Shown: in pieces, positions 35,814 to 47,283 of the stretch | Layout: the number at the start of each line of letters is the position of its first letter | Position numbering within the stretch: the first letter of the stretch is position 1 | DNA from: Microbacterium hydrothermale | Lineage (GTDB): Bacteria; Actinomycetota; Actinomycetes; Actinomycetales; Microbacteriaceae | Assembly: GCF_004854025.1 (NCBI RefSeq) | Contig: NZ_STGM01000003.1 | Location: 248,001 to 312,000, forward strand | DNA length: 64,000 nt | Direction: 5' to 3' | Notes under the pieces: generated by a model | The model's database searches: none | Seen by the model: only the letters and a program-made list of their open reading frames with translations | What the model was told of the DNA's origin: nothing | Program-made: the position numbers and the translations under genes

Positions 35814-37841
35814 TTAGCGCGTGGCGCGACGCACCTTGCGGTAGCCGAGGGCACCGAAGCCACCCAGCATGAGGGCGAGAGCGCCCCACGCGAGGGGAGC
35901 GACGTCACCCATACCGGTGTTGGCCAGGCCGCCACCGTTGCCGCCGCCGGGGTTGCCACCGGGAGCGGGGGTGCCGCTGGGCGAGGGCGAGGGCGCGGGA
36001 GCGGCGGCGACCGAGAAGCTCACCGACGCGGAGCTCGAGACACCGTCGACCGTCTGGGTGGCGACCACGGCGTAGTCACCGGGGGCCAGGGCGTCCTTGA
36101 GCACGACCGACCACTTGCCGTCCTTGACGACCGTCTCGCCGACCTTCGCGTCGTTGATGGTCACCGTGATGTCGGCGCCCGTCAGGCCCGTACCCGTGAT
36201 GGCGGTGGGAACCGCGGCGCCGCTGTACGACTCGCCGTCCTGGATGCCGGTGATGACCGGAGCCGAGGGGGCGACGGTGAACTCGACGGTGGCCGCGGCC
36301 GAGGTCTCGCCGTCACGCGCCTGCGTGGCGGTGACCTTGTACTGACCGATGCCCAGGTCGGTCTTGACCGACCAGGAGCCGTCCTCGGCGACCTTCGCGG
36401 AGCCCTTGACGTCGCCCGTCAGGGTGACCGTCGCGCCGGCGAGGCCGGTGCCCGAGATGGCCGTGAGCTCGTTCTCGACCGTGGAGCCGTTTGCCGGCGT
36501 CGTGATGACCGGAGCCTCGGCCTTGACCTCGACGGAGGCGTCGACCGTGGCCGAGGTGTTGTATCCGCTGACCGAGGTGAGCGAGAAGGAGTAGGTGCCG
36601 AGCTTGTCGGGAGCGGGGAAGCTCCAGTTGCCCGAACCGTCGACGGTCACGTCGAAGGAGTCGCCGTTCGAGGGCTTGACCTTCAGCGTGGTGCCCACCT
36701 GAGCGGTACCGGAGATGACGCCGCCGACGCCCACCGTGCCGCCGTCGGCGGGGGTGGTGAGGGCGGGAGCGTCGATCTTGAGCGCGACGGTGTAGCCGTC
36801 CGTCTGCGCGAGACCGGCCTGGAGGTCGGCGGCCCACATGAAGACACCATCCTCATCGCCACCGGAGACGACGCCCACCGCGGTGTTGCCCTGGAAGACG
36901 GCTCCGCCGGAGTCGCCCTCCTTGACGATGCGGGAGTCGCTCTCGACGGCGAAGCCCTTGACCCAACGGAAGGTGTTGTCGGGCTTGCCGATGCGCGACC
37001 ACCCGTCGACACCGGTCACGGTGCCGGTGGTGTAACCGGTGGTGCGGCCCGACTTGGAGGCGGCCTGCTGCACCTGCGCGGAGCCGACGGCCTTGACGTC
37101 GATAGTCGAGGCCGACAGGTCCTCGCTCTTCGCGGTGGTCCAGTCGGTGATCTCGGGGAGCAGGTCGAGGTCGGCGTTGGTGACGTCGATCGTTGCGATG
37201 TCAACGGAAGTGTTGTCGCCGTCGGCGCCGACGCTGTTGCCGGGACCGCCGAACTGCGAGAAGGCGAGCGTGCCGAGCTCGTCGGTGACCTTGACGTCGC
37301 CGTTCTCGCTGTCGCCGCCACCGGCGGGGTCGCCCGAGGGCAGCGTCAGGAAGCTGGCCGAGAACAGGCCGTCTTCGTTGCAGTGACCGGCGGTGATGAC
37401 CGCGGGCTTGCCCTGGGGGCTCCACCCGGTGAAGCCGATCGAGCACAGACCACCCGGGCCGGGGTTGGCGGGGTCGGTCGAGAAGTACCCGGCGCCGGCG
37501 ACGACGTCGTTCTTCGCGAGGGCCTTGACCGGGCTGTCGATGACCCGGACCTCGACGTTCGACTTCGACTGGACGAACGTCTTCGCCTCACCCTGCAGGG
37601 CGGACTCATCGGCGGTGGCGTAGACGACGACGTTGCCGTTTCCGTCCTTCGCGACGGCCTGGACCTGCTCGTCGCTGCTCAGCAGTTGCTTGGCGGTCGC
37701 GTCGAACTCGGCGCCCGACGTGGGCGCAACCGACTGGTCGTCACCGGCGAAGGCGACCGCGGGGGCCAGCAAGCCGGACGCGGTGAGCGCGAGAGCGGCG
37801 GACGCACCGGCCCACCCCATACGCTTCATGTTTCGTGTCAT
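35814..37841 (-). CDS. Secreted trypsin-like serine protease with Ig-like repeats and LANTG wall anchor
   Basis: 675 residues. Signal peptide about 1-32. The chymotrypsin-fold catalytic triad is His153 (TAGHC), Asp214 (SVDIATI) and Ser311 (EGDSGGAV), close to the Streptomyces S1 proteases. Residues about 355-610 hold three bacterial Ig-like repeats of roughly 85 residues, each opening with a P-[AV]-[LI]-T-x-P-like strand and containing a WS[FV] tryptophan. A Pro/Gly-rich linker leads to LANTG, a hydrophobic segment and RKVRRATR. A propeptide of about 60 residues after the signal is likely. It should be attached to peptidoglycan by a class E sortase encoded elsewhere. Confidence 0.9.
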   Translation of the reverse strand: MTRNMKRMGWAGASAALALTASGLLAPAVAFAGDDQSVAPTSGAEFDATAKQLLSSDEQVQAVAKDGNGNVVVYATADESALQGEAKTFVQSKSNVEVRVIDSPVKALAKNDVVAGAGYFSTDPANPGPGGLCSIGFTGWSPQGKPAVITAGHCNEDGLFSASFLTLPSGDPAGGGDSENGDVKVTDELGTLAFSQFGGPGNSVGADGDNTSVDIATIDVTNADLDLLPEITDWTTAKSEDLSASTIDVKAVGSAQVQQAASKSGRTTGYTTGTVTGVDGWSRIGKPDNTFRWVKGFAVESDSRIVKEGDSGGAVFQGNTAVGVVSGGDEDGVFMWAADLQAGLAQTDGYTVALKIDAPALTTPADGGTVGVGGVISGTAQVGTTLKVKPSNGDSFDVTVDGSGNWSFPAPDKLGTYSFSLTSVSGYNTSATVDASVEVKAEAPVITTPANGSTVENELTAISGTGLAGATVTLTGDVKGSAKVAEDGSWSVKTDLGIGQYKVTATQARDGETSAAATVEFTVAPSAPVITGIQDGESYSGAAVPTAITGTGLTGADITVTINDAKVGETVVKDGKWSVVLKDALAPGDYAVVATQTVDGVSSSASVSFSVAAAPAPSPSPSGTPAPGGNPGGGNGGGLANTGMGDVAPLAWGALALMLGGFGALGYRKVRRATR

Positions 37842-38000
37842 CGTCTCATCTCATGTCGTTGGTGAAAAAACGCACCATGAGCAGGACGGGAACCGTTGAT
37901 CGGGCCCCCACCCACCTCTCAGCGTCGCGAATCACCTTATGACAAGCTGAGCGTTGGGTAAGAACTTTTTTCGCATTCCGTCAAAGATGAGGAGAATCTC

Positions 38001-38357
38001 ATGATCCGCAGGTGGGGGGCCATAACGGCGGTCGCATTCATGAGCATGGGAATCGTCTTTCGCAGCCCGCGATCCGATCCGCCGTTCACGGGCGAGGAAT
38101 GGGTGGGGACGGGAACGGAACACCTCGTCATGAGTGACGGGGAAGTGCGCGGCAGCGACGGGTGCAACGGCATCCTGGGCTCCTATTCGGTCGACGGCGA
38201 TCGACTTTCCTTCTCCCTGGGGATCGGCACCCTGAAAGCGTGCCTCGGAGTGGACACGTGGCTGCGCCGGATCCGATCCGCCGAGATCTCCGGCGACACG
38301 ATGACGGTGTACGACCGCGCCGGGGAACGGATCGGCACCCTGTCGCGCAAGGTTTGA
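38001..38357 (+). CDS. Small exported META-like domain protein
   Basis: 118 residues. A hydrophobic N-terminus (about 6-20) suggests export. The core GSDGCNGILGSYSVDGDRL followed by TLKAC resembles the META/HslJ domain, including its Gly-Cys-Asn and Thr-x(2)-Ala-Cys pattern; the two cysteines may pair. Function unknown; HslJ-like proteins are linked to envelope stress. Upstream lies an A/T-rich stretch with AACTTTTTTC. It is divergent from the serine protease. Confidence 0.7.
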   Translation: MIRRWGAITAVAFMSMGIVFRSPRSDPPFTGEEWVGTGTEHLVMSDGEVRGSDGCNGILGSYSVDGDRLSFSLGIGTLKACLGVDTWLRRIRSAEISGDTMTVYDRAGERIGTLSRKV

Positions 38358-38511
38358 GGCCACCGCGTCGCCCGCTCATCGCCCGTTCACCGGCGACGGG
38401 CGTCGCTCGCGGTCACCCGTAGAATCGAGGGCGATCACGTGGCACCTTCCGGTGCCCGTCGACAGCAGCCCGTGCGTCGCGTGCGCACGACGACCCCTTT
38501 CTAGGAGCCCC

Positions 38512-39291
38512 GTGTCCGACGCCTCGCCCCGCCTCGTCGCCTTCGACCTCGACGACACCCTCGCGCCGTCCAAGTCGGCCATCGACCCGCGCATCGGCGA
38601 ACTGCTCCTGGCGCTGGCCGCGCGCGTCGAGGTGGCCATCATCTCGGGCGGTCAGCTGCAGCAGTTCCGCTCCCAGGTGGTCGAGCGCCTGCCCGAGGCA
38701 TCCCCGGAGCTCCTCGCGCAGTTCCACCTCATGCCCACCTGCGGCACGCAGTACTACCGGCTCACGCCCGCCGGGATCGAGACCGTGTACGCCCACTCGC
38801 TCACCGACGACGAGAAGCAGCGTGCCCTCTCCGCGGTGCGCGAAGAGGCCGAGCGCCTCGGCCTCTGGGAGTCCGAGCCGTGGGGCGACATCCTCGAAGA
38901 CCGGGGGTCGCAGATCACGTTCTCCGCCCTCGGCCAGTCCGCCCCGCTCGATGCGAAGATGGCGTGGGACCCCACGGGTGAGAAGAAGAACAGCCTCCGC
39001 GAGGCCGTCGCCGCGCGCATCCCCGACCTGGAGGTGCGCTCGGGCGGATCGACCTCGGTCGACATCACTCACCGCGGGATCGACAAGGCCTACGGCATGG
39101 GCAAGCTCGCCGAGACCACCGGAATCCCCCTCGACGACATGCTCTTCGTCGGCGACCGGCTCGATCCCGACGGCAACGACTACCCGGTCCTGGCCATGGG
39201 CGTGACCTGCCAGGCCGTGCACGGCTGGGAGGACACCGCGGACTTCCTCGAGCAGCTCATCCCCACGCTCCCGGAGCGCGCGCAGGCCTGA
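38512..39291 (+). CDS. HAD-family phosphatase (class IIB, phosphomannomutase/sucrose-phosphatase-like)
   Basis: 259 residues. Motif I is FDLDDTLAPSK, motif II the Ser in IISGG, motif III the Lys near DITHRGIDKAYGMGKL and motif IV FVGDRLDPDGND. The C2B-type cap (about 90-190) is that of the HAD-IIB subfamily, including eukaryotic-type phosphomannomutases. The GTG start at 38512 follows TAGGAG by four bases. The substrate is likely a sugar phosphate (inferred from the family). Confidence 0.88.
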   Translation: MSDASPRLVAFDLDDTLAPSKSAIDPRIGELLLALAARVEVAIISGGQLQQFRSQVVERLPEASPELLAQFHLMPTCGTQYYRLTPAGIETVYAHSLTDDEKQRALSAVREEAERLGLWESEPWGDILEDRGSQITFSALGQSAPLDAKMAWDPTGEKKNSLREAVAARIPDLEVRSGGSTSVDITHRGIDKAYGMGKLAETTGIPLDDMLFVGDRLDPDGNDYPVLAMGVTCQAVHGWEDTADFLEQLIPTLPERAQA

Positions 39292-39325
39292 GGGCTCGCG
39301 CCGGAAACCGGTCGACCCGAGGGCG

Positions 39326-40147
39326 TCAGAGGATCTTGCCGATCGGTTCGCGTTTTTCGGCCTGGAACCGGTCTTCGGTGCGTCCGTACGCCCAGTAACC
39401 CGACAGCGAGACCTGGGCACGCTCGAGTCCCCACCGGGTGAAGACGATGTCGCGCAGCGCCTTCATCGCCTCGCGCTCACCGTGCGCGAACACCTGCCCA
39501 CGGCCGTCGAGCGGATGCCACCCGGCCACCGCCTCCACCAGAACCGGCGTCGCGCCGGCCGGCGCCTCCCCGCGGTAGACCCACGTGACGACGACCCCGG
39601 GAGGCGCGCTCAGGGGCACCTGATCCCCCGCGGACTGCACCTCCAGGAACGCCGCGCCCACGGCATCCGGAGTCAGTGCCTCGAGGGAGGCCGCGATGGC
39701 CGGCAGAGCCGATTCGTCGCCGGCGAAGAAGTGCCAGTCCGCCGCGGGGTCGGGCGCGTAGCCTCCCCCGGGCGAGGAGACCACGAGCCGGTCCCCCGGC
39801 TGCGCCGCCGCGGCCCAGGGGCCGGCGAGACCCTCGTCGCCGTGCACGACGAAATCGATCGTGAGCTCGTCGCCGGAGACGGCGCGCACGGTGTACGTGC
39901 GGGTGACGGGGAGGTCGCCGGGGGCGAGCGTCTCGCGCAGGGCGGCGAGGTCGTACGGCGGCTCGAGCCCCAGTTCGGGCTTGGCGAAGGTGATCTTGAC
40001 GTACGCGTCGGTGTGCGGGCTCTCGCGGAACGCCGACAGGTCGGTCCCCCGCGCACGCACGCGCACCAGGTGCGGGCTCAGTCGCTCGGTCCCGACGACG
40101 TGGAGGACGTGCTGCGGGCGGGGCGGGCGGGCGGGACGATCGGTCAC
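39326..40147 (-). CDS. Siderophore-interacting protein (FAD-binding ferric-siderophore reductase)
   Basis: 273 residues. Residues about 10-130 are the FAD-binding domain, with RTYTVRAV and FVVHGDEGLAGPWA. Residues about 140-265 are the SIP-type NAD(P)H domain, with FFAGDESALPAIA and the C-terminal HGEREAMKALR and GYWAYGRTEDRF. It reduces ferric siderophores in the cytoplasm to free iron, and so fits the iron permeases at the start of the window. GTG start overlaps the stop of the FCD regulator (GTGA). Confidence 0.93.
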   Translation of the reverse strand: MTDRPARPPRPQHVLHVVGTERLSPHLVRVRARGTDLSAFRESPHTDAYVKITFAKPELGLEPPYDLAALRETLAPGDLPVTRTYTVRAVSGDELTIDFVVHGDEGLAGPWAAAAQPGDRLVVSSPGGGYAPDPAADWHFFAGDESALPAIAASLEALTPDAVGAAFLEVQSAGDQVPLSAPPGVVVTWVYRGEAPAGATPVLVEAVAGWHPLDGRGQVFAHGEREAMKALRDIVFTRWGLERAQVSLSGYWAYGRTEDRFQAEKREPIGKIL

Positions 40148-40932
40148 GGGGCTTCCTCTCGGGAGGGCAGGGATGCGCGCACGGCGGCGCGCGCGGCGTC
40201 GCCGATCGCGTCGTCGGCGGGGTCGGAGGGGCTCAGCGCCTGCGCCACCTCGGTGTAGTAGTCGGTGATGTGGCCGCGCACCCGCTCGCGCGCGTCGTCG
40301 GCGTCGCCGCGGGCCACGGCGTCGACGATCCGCCGGTGCTCCTGCCGCAGCCGGTCGGCCGTCCGCGTCCAGGAGCCCAGTCGCGCCGCGCCGGCCTGCG
40401 TGTACGCCTCGATCGAACTGCGCAGGCCCGCCATCATCGCGGCGATCACCGCGTTGCCCGACGCTTCGGCCAGCGACTGGTGGAAGCGGGCGTCGAGGGC
40501 GAGGAACTCTTCCGGCGCGAGGTCGGCGGCATCCATCGCGTCGAGGATGCCGACGATCTCGGTGAGGTCCGCGTCGGAGCGCGCGAGCCGCTCGGCGACG
40601 TCGCCCTCGAGCACGACGCGTGTGCGCACCACGTCGCTGAGGGGGAAGCCGTTCGCCGCCACCTGCAGGCGCAGGAACGCCGCGAGGCCCCCGCGCGGCG
40701 TGGTGACGATCATCGCGCCCGCGGACGGTCCCGAGCCGGTCGCCGTCCGCACGACACCGAGCACCTCGAGCACGCGCACGGCCTCGCGCACGCTCGAGCG
40801 CCCGACGCCCAGCTGGGCGGCGAGCTCGCGCTCGGGCGTCAGCCGGTCGCCCGGGCCGAGACGACCGTCGCGCAGATCGACCTCGATGCGCTCGAGCACG
40901 ATCTGCCAGGCCCGCGGCGCGCTGTTCGGCAT
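40144..40932 (-). CDS. FadR-type GntR regulator (FCD domain)
   Basis: 262 residues. Winged helix at about 10-75 (LERIEVDLRDGRLGPGDRL, AAQLGVGRSSVREAVRVLEVLG). The FCD effector domain at about 95-235 contains the metal/ligand histidines in DARFHQSLAEASGN and EHRRIVDAVARGDADDARERVRGHI. GGAGGGG lies before the ATG. It is coupled to the siderophore-interacting protein gene, an unusual pairing since FCD regulators mostly sense organic acids. It may act on other targets. Confidence 0.88.
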   Translation of the reverse strand: MPNSAPRAWQIVLERIEVDLRDGRLGPGDRLTPERELAAQLGVGRSSVREAVRVLEVLGVVRTATGSGPSAGAMIVTTPRGGLAAFLRLQVAANGFPLSDVVRTRVVLEGDVAERLARSDADLTEIVGILDAMDAADLAPEEFLALDARFHQSLAEASGNAVIAAMMAGLRSSIEAYTQAGAARLGSWTRTADRLRQEHRRIVDAVARGDADDARERVRGHITDYYTEVAQALSPSDPADDAIGDAARAAVRASLPSREEAP

Positions 40933-40994
40933 GGGGTCCCCTCCGTCCGGCGCGCGAGGATGTGGCCGGACCACATCACCCTACGCGCGCGCGA

Positions 40995-42023
<1,029 letters not shown>

Positions 42024-42233
42024 ACCTCCAGGCTATCGGTCACCGCCGACATCGCCGGAGCGTCCGCCGGGCCGAGGCCGGTGCGCGGTCGACGCGGGGC
42101 CCGGCCGTTCGATCGCGAGACGGCATCCCGCTGACATCTCGGCGGCATCCTGCAACCGACTCGTCGGCGACGTGCCGTCTCGGCGTCGACGCGAGCCGGC
42201 CACGCGGCCGCAGCGGAGCGACCTCGGGACGAC

Positions 42234-42839
42234 TCAGCGACCGTCGAGACGCCCTCCGGACTCGCGCAGGTAGCAGGCCGCGCACATCGACTCGTAGGTG
42301 ACCTCGCCCGCGATCTGCCCCTCGTCGATCGCGACCTGATCGCCGTCGAAGACGAAGCGTCCGCCGACGAGCCGGGCGTTGAAGATCGCCTTGCGCCCGC
42401 ACCGGCAGATCGTCTTGAGCTCTTCGAGGCTGTGCGCGATCTCCATCAGGCGCGCCGACCCCGGGAACGCCTCGGTGCGGAAGTCGGTGCGGATGCCATA
42501 CGCCAGGACCGGGATGCCGTCGAGCACCGCGATGCGCAAGAGGTCGTCTACCTGCTCGGCGGTGAAGAACTGCGCCTCGTCCACCAGAAGGCACGCGACC
42601 GGGGCGTGACCGGCCGCCGCGTGGAACGTCTCGCGCAGGTCGTCGGACGCCCCCACGAGGAAGTCGACCGGTCGCGTCACGCCGAGGCGGCTGTCGATCT
42701 GATCGGCGCCCTTGGTGTCGATCTCGGGCTTGGCCAGCAGCACGCGCTGACCGCGCTCCTCGTAGTTGTACGCCGCCTGCAGCAGCGCGGTGGACTTGCC
42801 CGAGTTCATCGCGCCGTAGCGGAAGTACAGCTTCGCCAC
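42234..42839 (-). CDS. tdk: Thymidine kinase
   Basis: 201-residue type II thymidine kinase. P-loop GAMNSGKSTALLQ near residue 9, the LLVDEAQFF Walker B/catalytic region and the lasso region YGIRTDFRTEAFPGS are diagnostic. The four zinc cysteines are seen as CRCGR and CAACY. It salvages thymidine from DNA degradation. It follows mqo with only 7 bases between. GTG start. Confidence 0.95.
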   Translation of the reverse strand: MAKLYFRYGAMNSGKSTALLQAAYNYEERGQRVLLAKPEIDTKGADQIDSRLGVTRPVDFLVGASDDLRETFHAAAGHAPVACLLVDEAQFFTAEQVDDLLRIAVLDGIPVLAYGIRTDFRTEAFPGSARLMEIAHSLEELKTICRCGRKAIFNARLVGGRFVFDGDQVAIDEGQIAGEVTYESMCAACYLRESGGRLDGR

Positions 42840-42846
42840 GCGGGCC

Positions 42847-44319
42847 TCAGGGGTTGATCGCGAGCGCGCGAGCCGTGGCGTCCAGCTCTTTGCGAGCCAT
42901 CTCGGGCTGCGTGTTCAGCGATTCGCCGTAGCTGGGGATGAGCTCGCGCAGGCGCGGCTCCCACTGCGGCATCCGCTCGGGGAAGCAGGTCTTGATCAGG
43001 CCCAGCATGATCGACACCGCGGTCGAGGCGCCCGGCGAGGCACCCAGCAGACCGGCGATCGAGTGGTCGGCCGCGGTGACGACCTCGGTGCCGAACTGCA
43101 GCACGCCGCCCTTGTCCTTGTCCCGCTTCATCACCTGGGCGCGCTGACCGGCGTCGAGCAGCTCCCAGTCCTCGTCCTTCGCCGTCGGCATGAAGTCGCG
43201 CAGGCTGTCGACCTTCTTCGAGTGGGTCTTCAGCAGCTCGCTCACGAGGTACTTGATCAGGCTCGGGTTGTCGACCGCGACCTTCAGCATGGGCCCGATG
43301 TTGTGCGGGCGCACCTGCGTCACGATGTCGAGCATCGAGCCGTTCTTGAGGAACTTCGGGCTGAACGTGGCGAACGGGCCGAACAGCAGCGACGACTCGC
43401 CGTCGATCACGCGCGTGTCGAGGTGCGGGACCGACATGGGCGGGGCGCCGACCGACGCCTGGGAGTACACCTTGGCGCGGTGCTTCGCGACGATGTCGGG
43501 GTTGGAGGTCTTGAGCCACTGCCCACCGATCGGGAAGACGCCGTAGCCCTTGATCTCGGGGATGCCGGAGCGCTGCAGGAGCTTGAGCGCCCAGCCGCCC
43601 GCGCCGACGAAGACGAACTTCGCGTTGATCGAGCCGGGGGTGCCGCCGATCACGTGGCGGTAGAACACCTCCCACGACCCGTCCTTCTGCTTCTTCAGCT
43701 TCTTGACGTCGTGGTTGGTGACGACCTCGACGCCCTTCTCGCGCAGGTTCGCGAACAGCTGTCGCGTGAGCGAGCCGAAGTCGACGTCGGCGCCGGCGGG
43801 GACGCGCGTGGCGGCGAAGGGCTCGCCCTTGCGCCGCTTCTGCATGAGCAGGGGCGCCCACTGGTTGATGACGCGCGAGTCCTCGGTGTACTCGATGCCA
43901 GCGAACAAGGGCTGCTGCTTGAGCACCTCGTAGCGCTTGCGGAGGAAGGCGACGTCTTTCTCGCCCCGCACGAACGTCATGTGCGGGGTGGCGTTGATGA
44001 ACGTCGAGGGCTCGTCGAGCACGCCCTCGGCCACGAGCGAGGCCCACAGCTGACGGCTCTGCTGGAACTGCTCGTTGATCGTCACCGCCTTGGCGGGATC
44101 GATCGAGCCGTCCTTGCCCTCAGGGGTGTAGTTCAGCTCGCACAGCGCCGCGTGACCGGTGCCGGCGTTGTTCCACGCGTTGGAGCTCTCCTGCGCGACG
44201 TCGCTGAGGCGCTCCAGCACCGCGATCTTCAGATCGGGCTGGAGGTCTTTCAGCAGCGTGCCGAGAGTGGCGGACATGATGCCGCCACCGATGAGGAGAA
44301 CATCGACGTTTTCAGTCAC
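42847..44319 (-). CDS. mqo: Malate:quinone oxidoreductase
   Basis: 490-residue peripheral membrane FAD enzyme that oxidises malate to oxaloacetate and feeds electrons to the quinone pool. The N-terminal FAD-binding VDVLLIGGGIMSATLGTLL and the following NNAGTGHAALCELNYTP are diagnostic. Further conserved blocks are VGAGGWALKLLQRSGIPE and GLLGASPGASTAVSIMLGL. Length is normal. GTG start at 44319. It may be controlled through the long inverted repeat just upstream. Confidence 0.96.
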   Translation of the reverse strand: MTENVDVLLIGGGIMSATLGTLLKDLQPDLKIAVLERLSDVAQESSNAWNNAGTGHAALCELNYTPEGKDGSIDPAKAVTINEQFQQSRQLWASLVAEGVLDEPSTFINATPHMTFVRGEKDVAFLRKRYEVLKQQPLFAGIEYTEDSRVINQWAPLLMQKRRKGEPFAATRVPAGADVDFGSLTRQLFANLREKGVEVVTNHDVKKLKKQKDGSWEVFYRHVIGGTPGSINAKFVFVGAGGWALKLLQRSGIPEIKGYGVFPIGGQWLKTSNPDIVAKHRAKVYSQASVGAPPMSVPHLDTRVIDGESSLLFGPFATFSPKFLKNGSMLDIVTQVRPHNIGPMLKVAVDNPSLIKYLVSELLKTHSKKVDSLRDFMPTAKDEDWELLDAGQRAQVMKRDKDKGGVLQFGTEVVTAADHSIAGLLGASPGASTAVSIMLGLIKTCFPERMPQWEPRLRELIPSYGESLNTQPEMARKELDATARALAINP

Positions 44320-44343
44320 CCGTCGATTCTAGGTGCGGGCCGT

Positions 44344-44392
44344 GAGGTGTCTCGACATCGAGAGATCGGTCGGTTCGATGTCGAGACACCTC
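44344..44392. promoter_or_regulatory. 18-bp perfect inverted repeat between asd and mqo
   Basis: Arms 44344-44361 and 44375-44392 are perfect reverse complements with a 13-base gap. Each arm contains TCTCGACATCGA or its complement, itself nearly symmetric (TCTCGA-CA-TCGAGA). It lies 25 bases before the mqo start and 25 after the asd stop. It could terminate asd, bind a repressor of mqo, or both. No T-run follows. Confidence 0.6.
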
Positions 44393-44417
44393 GCGAGCGG
44401 CATCCGGATGCCGTGTC

Positions 44418-45817
<1,400 letters not shown>

Positions 45818-46336
45818 TCAGCGACCGGTGCCGGCGTGCACGGTGGCCTCGGCGTCGCCGTCGAGACCGTACGCCGTGTGCACGAGGCGGGCCGCCTCGG
45901 CGAGGTCGACGCCGCGCACGACCACCGAGATGCGGATCTCGGAGGTCGAGATCATCTCGATGTTGACCCCGGCCATGCTGAGCGCCTCGAAGAGGGTCGC
46001 CGAGACGCCCGAGTGCGTCCGCATGCCCGCGCCGACGACCGAGAGCTTGCCGATCTGGTCGTCGTGCACGAGGCTCTCGAACCCGACCTCGGCCTGCTCT
46101 CCGGCGAGCGCCTTCAGCGCCGTCGTGGCATCGGTCTTGGGAAGGGTGAACGAGATGTCGGTGCGGCCGGTGGCGGCGGCCGAGACGTTCTGCACGATCA
46201 TGTCGACGTTGGCGCCGGACTTCGCGACGATCTTGAAGATGTCGGCGGCCTTGCCGGGCACGTCGGGCACGCCGATGACGGTGATCTTCGCCTGGCTGAG
46301 GTCGGTGGCGACGCCGGCGACGATGGGCTCTTCCAT
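45818..46336 (-). CDS. lysC: Aspartokinase beta subunit from an internal start within lysC
   Basis: In-frame ATG at codon 257 of lysC, preceded by GAGGGAG at a proper distance, begins [17 protein letters not shown]. This is where the beta subunit of the alpha2-beta2 enzyme starts in Corynebacterium glutamicum (MEEAVLTGVATDKSEAK in that protein, from memory). The product would be 172 residues, the two ACT domains only. Separate translation is inferred. Confidence 0.55.
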   Translation of the reverse strand: MEEPIVAGVATDLSQAKITVIGVPDVPGKAADIFKIVAKSGANVDMIVQNVSAAATGRTDISFTLPKTDATTALKALAGEQAEVGFESLVHDDQIGKLSVVGAGMRTHSGVSATLFEALSMAGVNIEMISTSEIRISVVVRGVDLAEAARLVHTAYGLDGDAEATVHAGTGR

Positions 46337-47104
46337 GGTGGCTCCCTCGGGGACGAGCGGGGATTTCTTCGAGGCGTCGAGCACCCAGGTGCCCTCGCTC
46401 GCGCTGAACGTGGAACGCGCGTGGATCAGCACGCCGTGACGGCGGGCGTACTCGACCGCGCGGATGTAGAGCACCTTGGCGCCGTTGGCGGCGAGCTCGA
46501 GCATCTCTTCGCTGCCGACGCGGCCGAGCTTGCGCGCGAGCGGGACGACGCGGGGGTCGGCGGTGAAGATGCCGTCGACGTCGCTGTAGATCTCGCACAC
46601 GTCGGCCTCGAGCGCCGCCGCGAGCGCGACGGCGGTGGTGTCGGAACCGCCGCGGCCGAGGGTGGTGATGTCGCGGGTGTCGCGGTTGAAGCCCTGGAAG
46701 CCGGCGACGATGACGATGGCGCCCTCGTCGAGGGCCTCGCGCAGGCGCACCGGTGTGACGTCGACGATGCGGGCGGCCCCGTGGGTGGCATCCGTGATCA
46801 TGCCCGCCTGGCTGCCGGTGAAGGAGCGGGCCTCGAAGCCCATCGAGTGGATCGCCATCGCCAGCAGCGCCATCGAGATCCGCTCGCCGCTGGAGAGCAG
46901 CATGTCGAGCTCGCGGGGCGCGGGGATCGGGGCGACCTGGCCCGCGAGATCGAGCAGCTCGTCGGTGGTGTCTCCCATCGCGCTGACGGCGACGACGACC
47001 TCGTGACCGGCACGACGGGTGTCGACGATGCGCTTGGCGACGCGCTTGATGCTCTCGGCGTCGGCGACGGACGAACCGCCGTACTTCTGGACGATCAGAG
47101 CCAT
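45818..47104 (-). CDS. lysC: Aspartokinase
   Basis: 428 residues, first step of the aspartate family. The N-terminal kinase domain has [37 protein letters not shown] and [14 protein letters not shown]. Two ACT domains lie at about 265-340 and 345-420 and bind lysine/threonine; [11 protein letters not shown] is in the first. GGGAG lies nine bases before the ATG. Like the Corynebacterium gene it contains an internal start for a regulatory beta subunit (46336). It is divergent from the ThrE-type exporter. Confidence 0.96.
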   Translation of the reverse strand: MALIVQKYGGSSVADAESIKRVAKRIVDTRRAGHEVVVAVSAMGDTTDELLDLAGQVAPIPAPRELDMLLSSGERISMALLAMAIHSMGFEARSFTGSQAGMITDATHGAARIVDVTPVRLREALDEGAIVIVAGFQGFNRDTRDITTLGRGGSDTTAVALAAALEADVCEIYSDVDGIFTADPRVVPLARKLGRVGSEEMLELAANGAKVLYIRAVEYARRHGVLIHARSTFSASEGTWVLDASKKSPLVPEGATMEEPIVAGVATDLSQAKITVIGVPDVPGKAADIFKIVAKSGANVDMIVQNVSAAATGRTDISFTLPKTDATTALKALAGEQAEVGFESLVHDDQIGKLSVVGAGMRTHSGVSATLFEALSMAGVNIEMISTSEIRISVVVRGVDLAEAARLVHTAYGLDGDAEATVHAGTGR

Positions 47105-47283
47105 GTGGAGAACTCCCGGAGGGGTTGTGCGTCGGAGTGTCACGACGCCGGCGCTCGAGCCGCGCCCGTGGATCATCCTAGAGGCGCGCGCATACCTCCT
47201 CCGCCATGCGCGAGCGCACCGGCGCCCGACGGCGTCGCGGATAGGATCGACGGGTTCCACCCCCCTCCCCCTGGAGCGTTCGG

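Noticed and set aside
33499..35889. Long minus-strand frame through tRNA-Pro containing GVTGFEPAASSSRTT
   Set aside because: Antisense of tRNA-Pro and of the surface-protein gene; Arg/Ala composition is typical of a GC-rich shadow frame.
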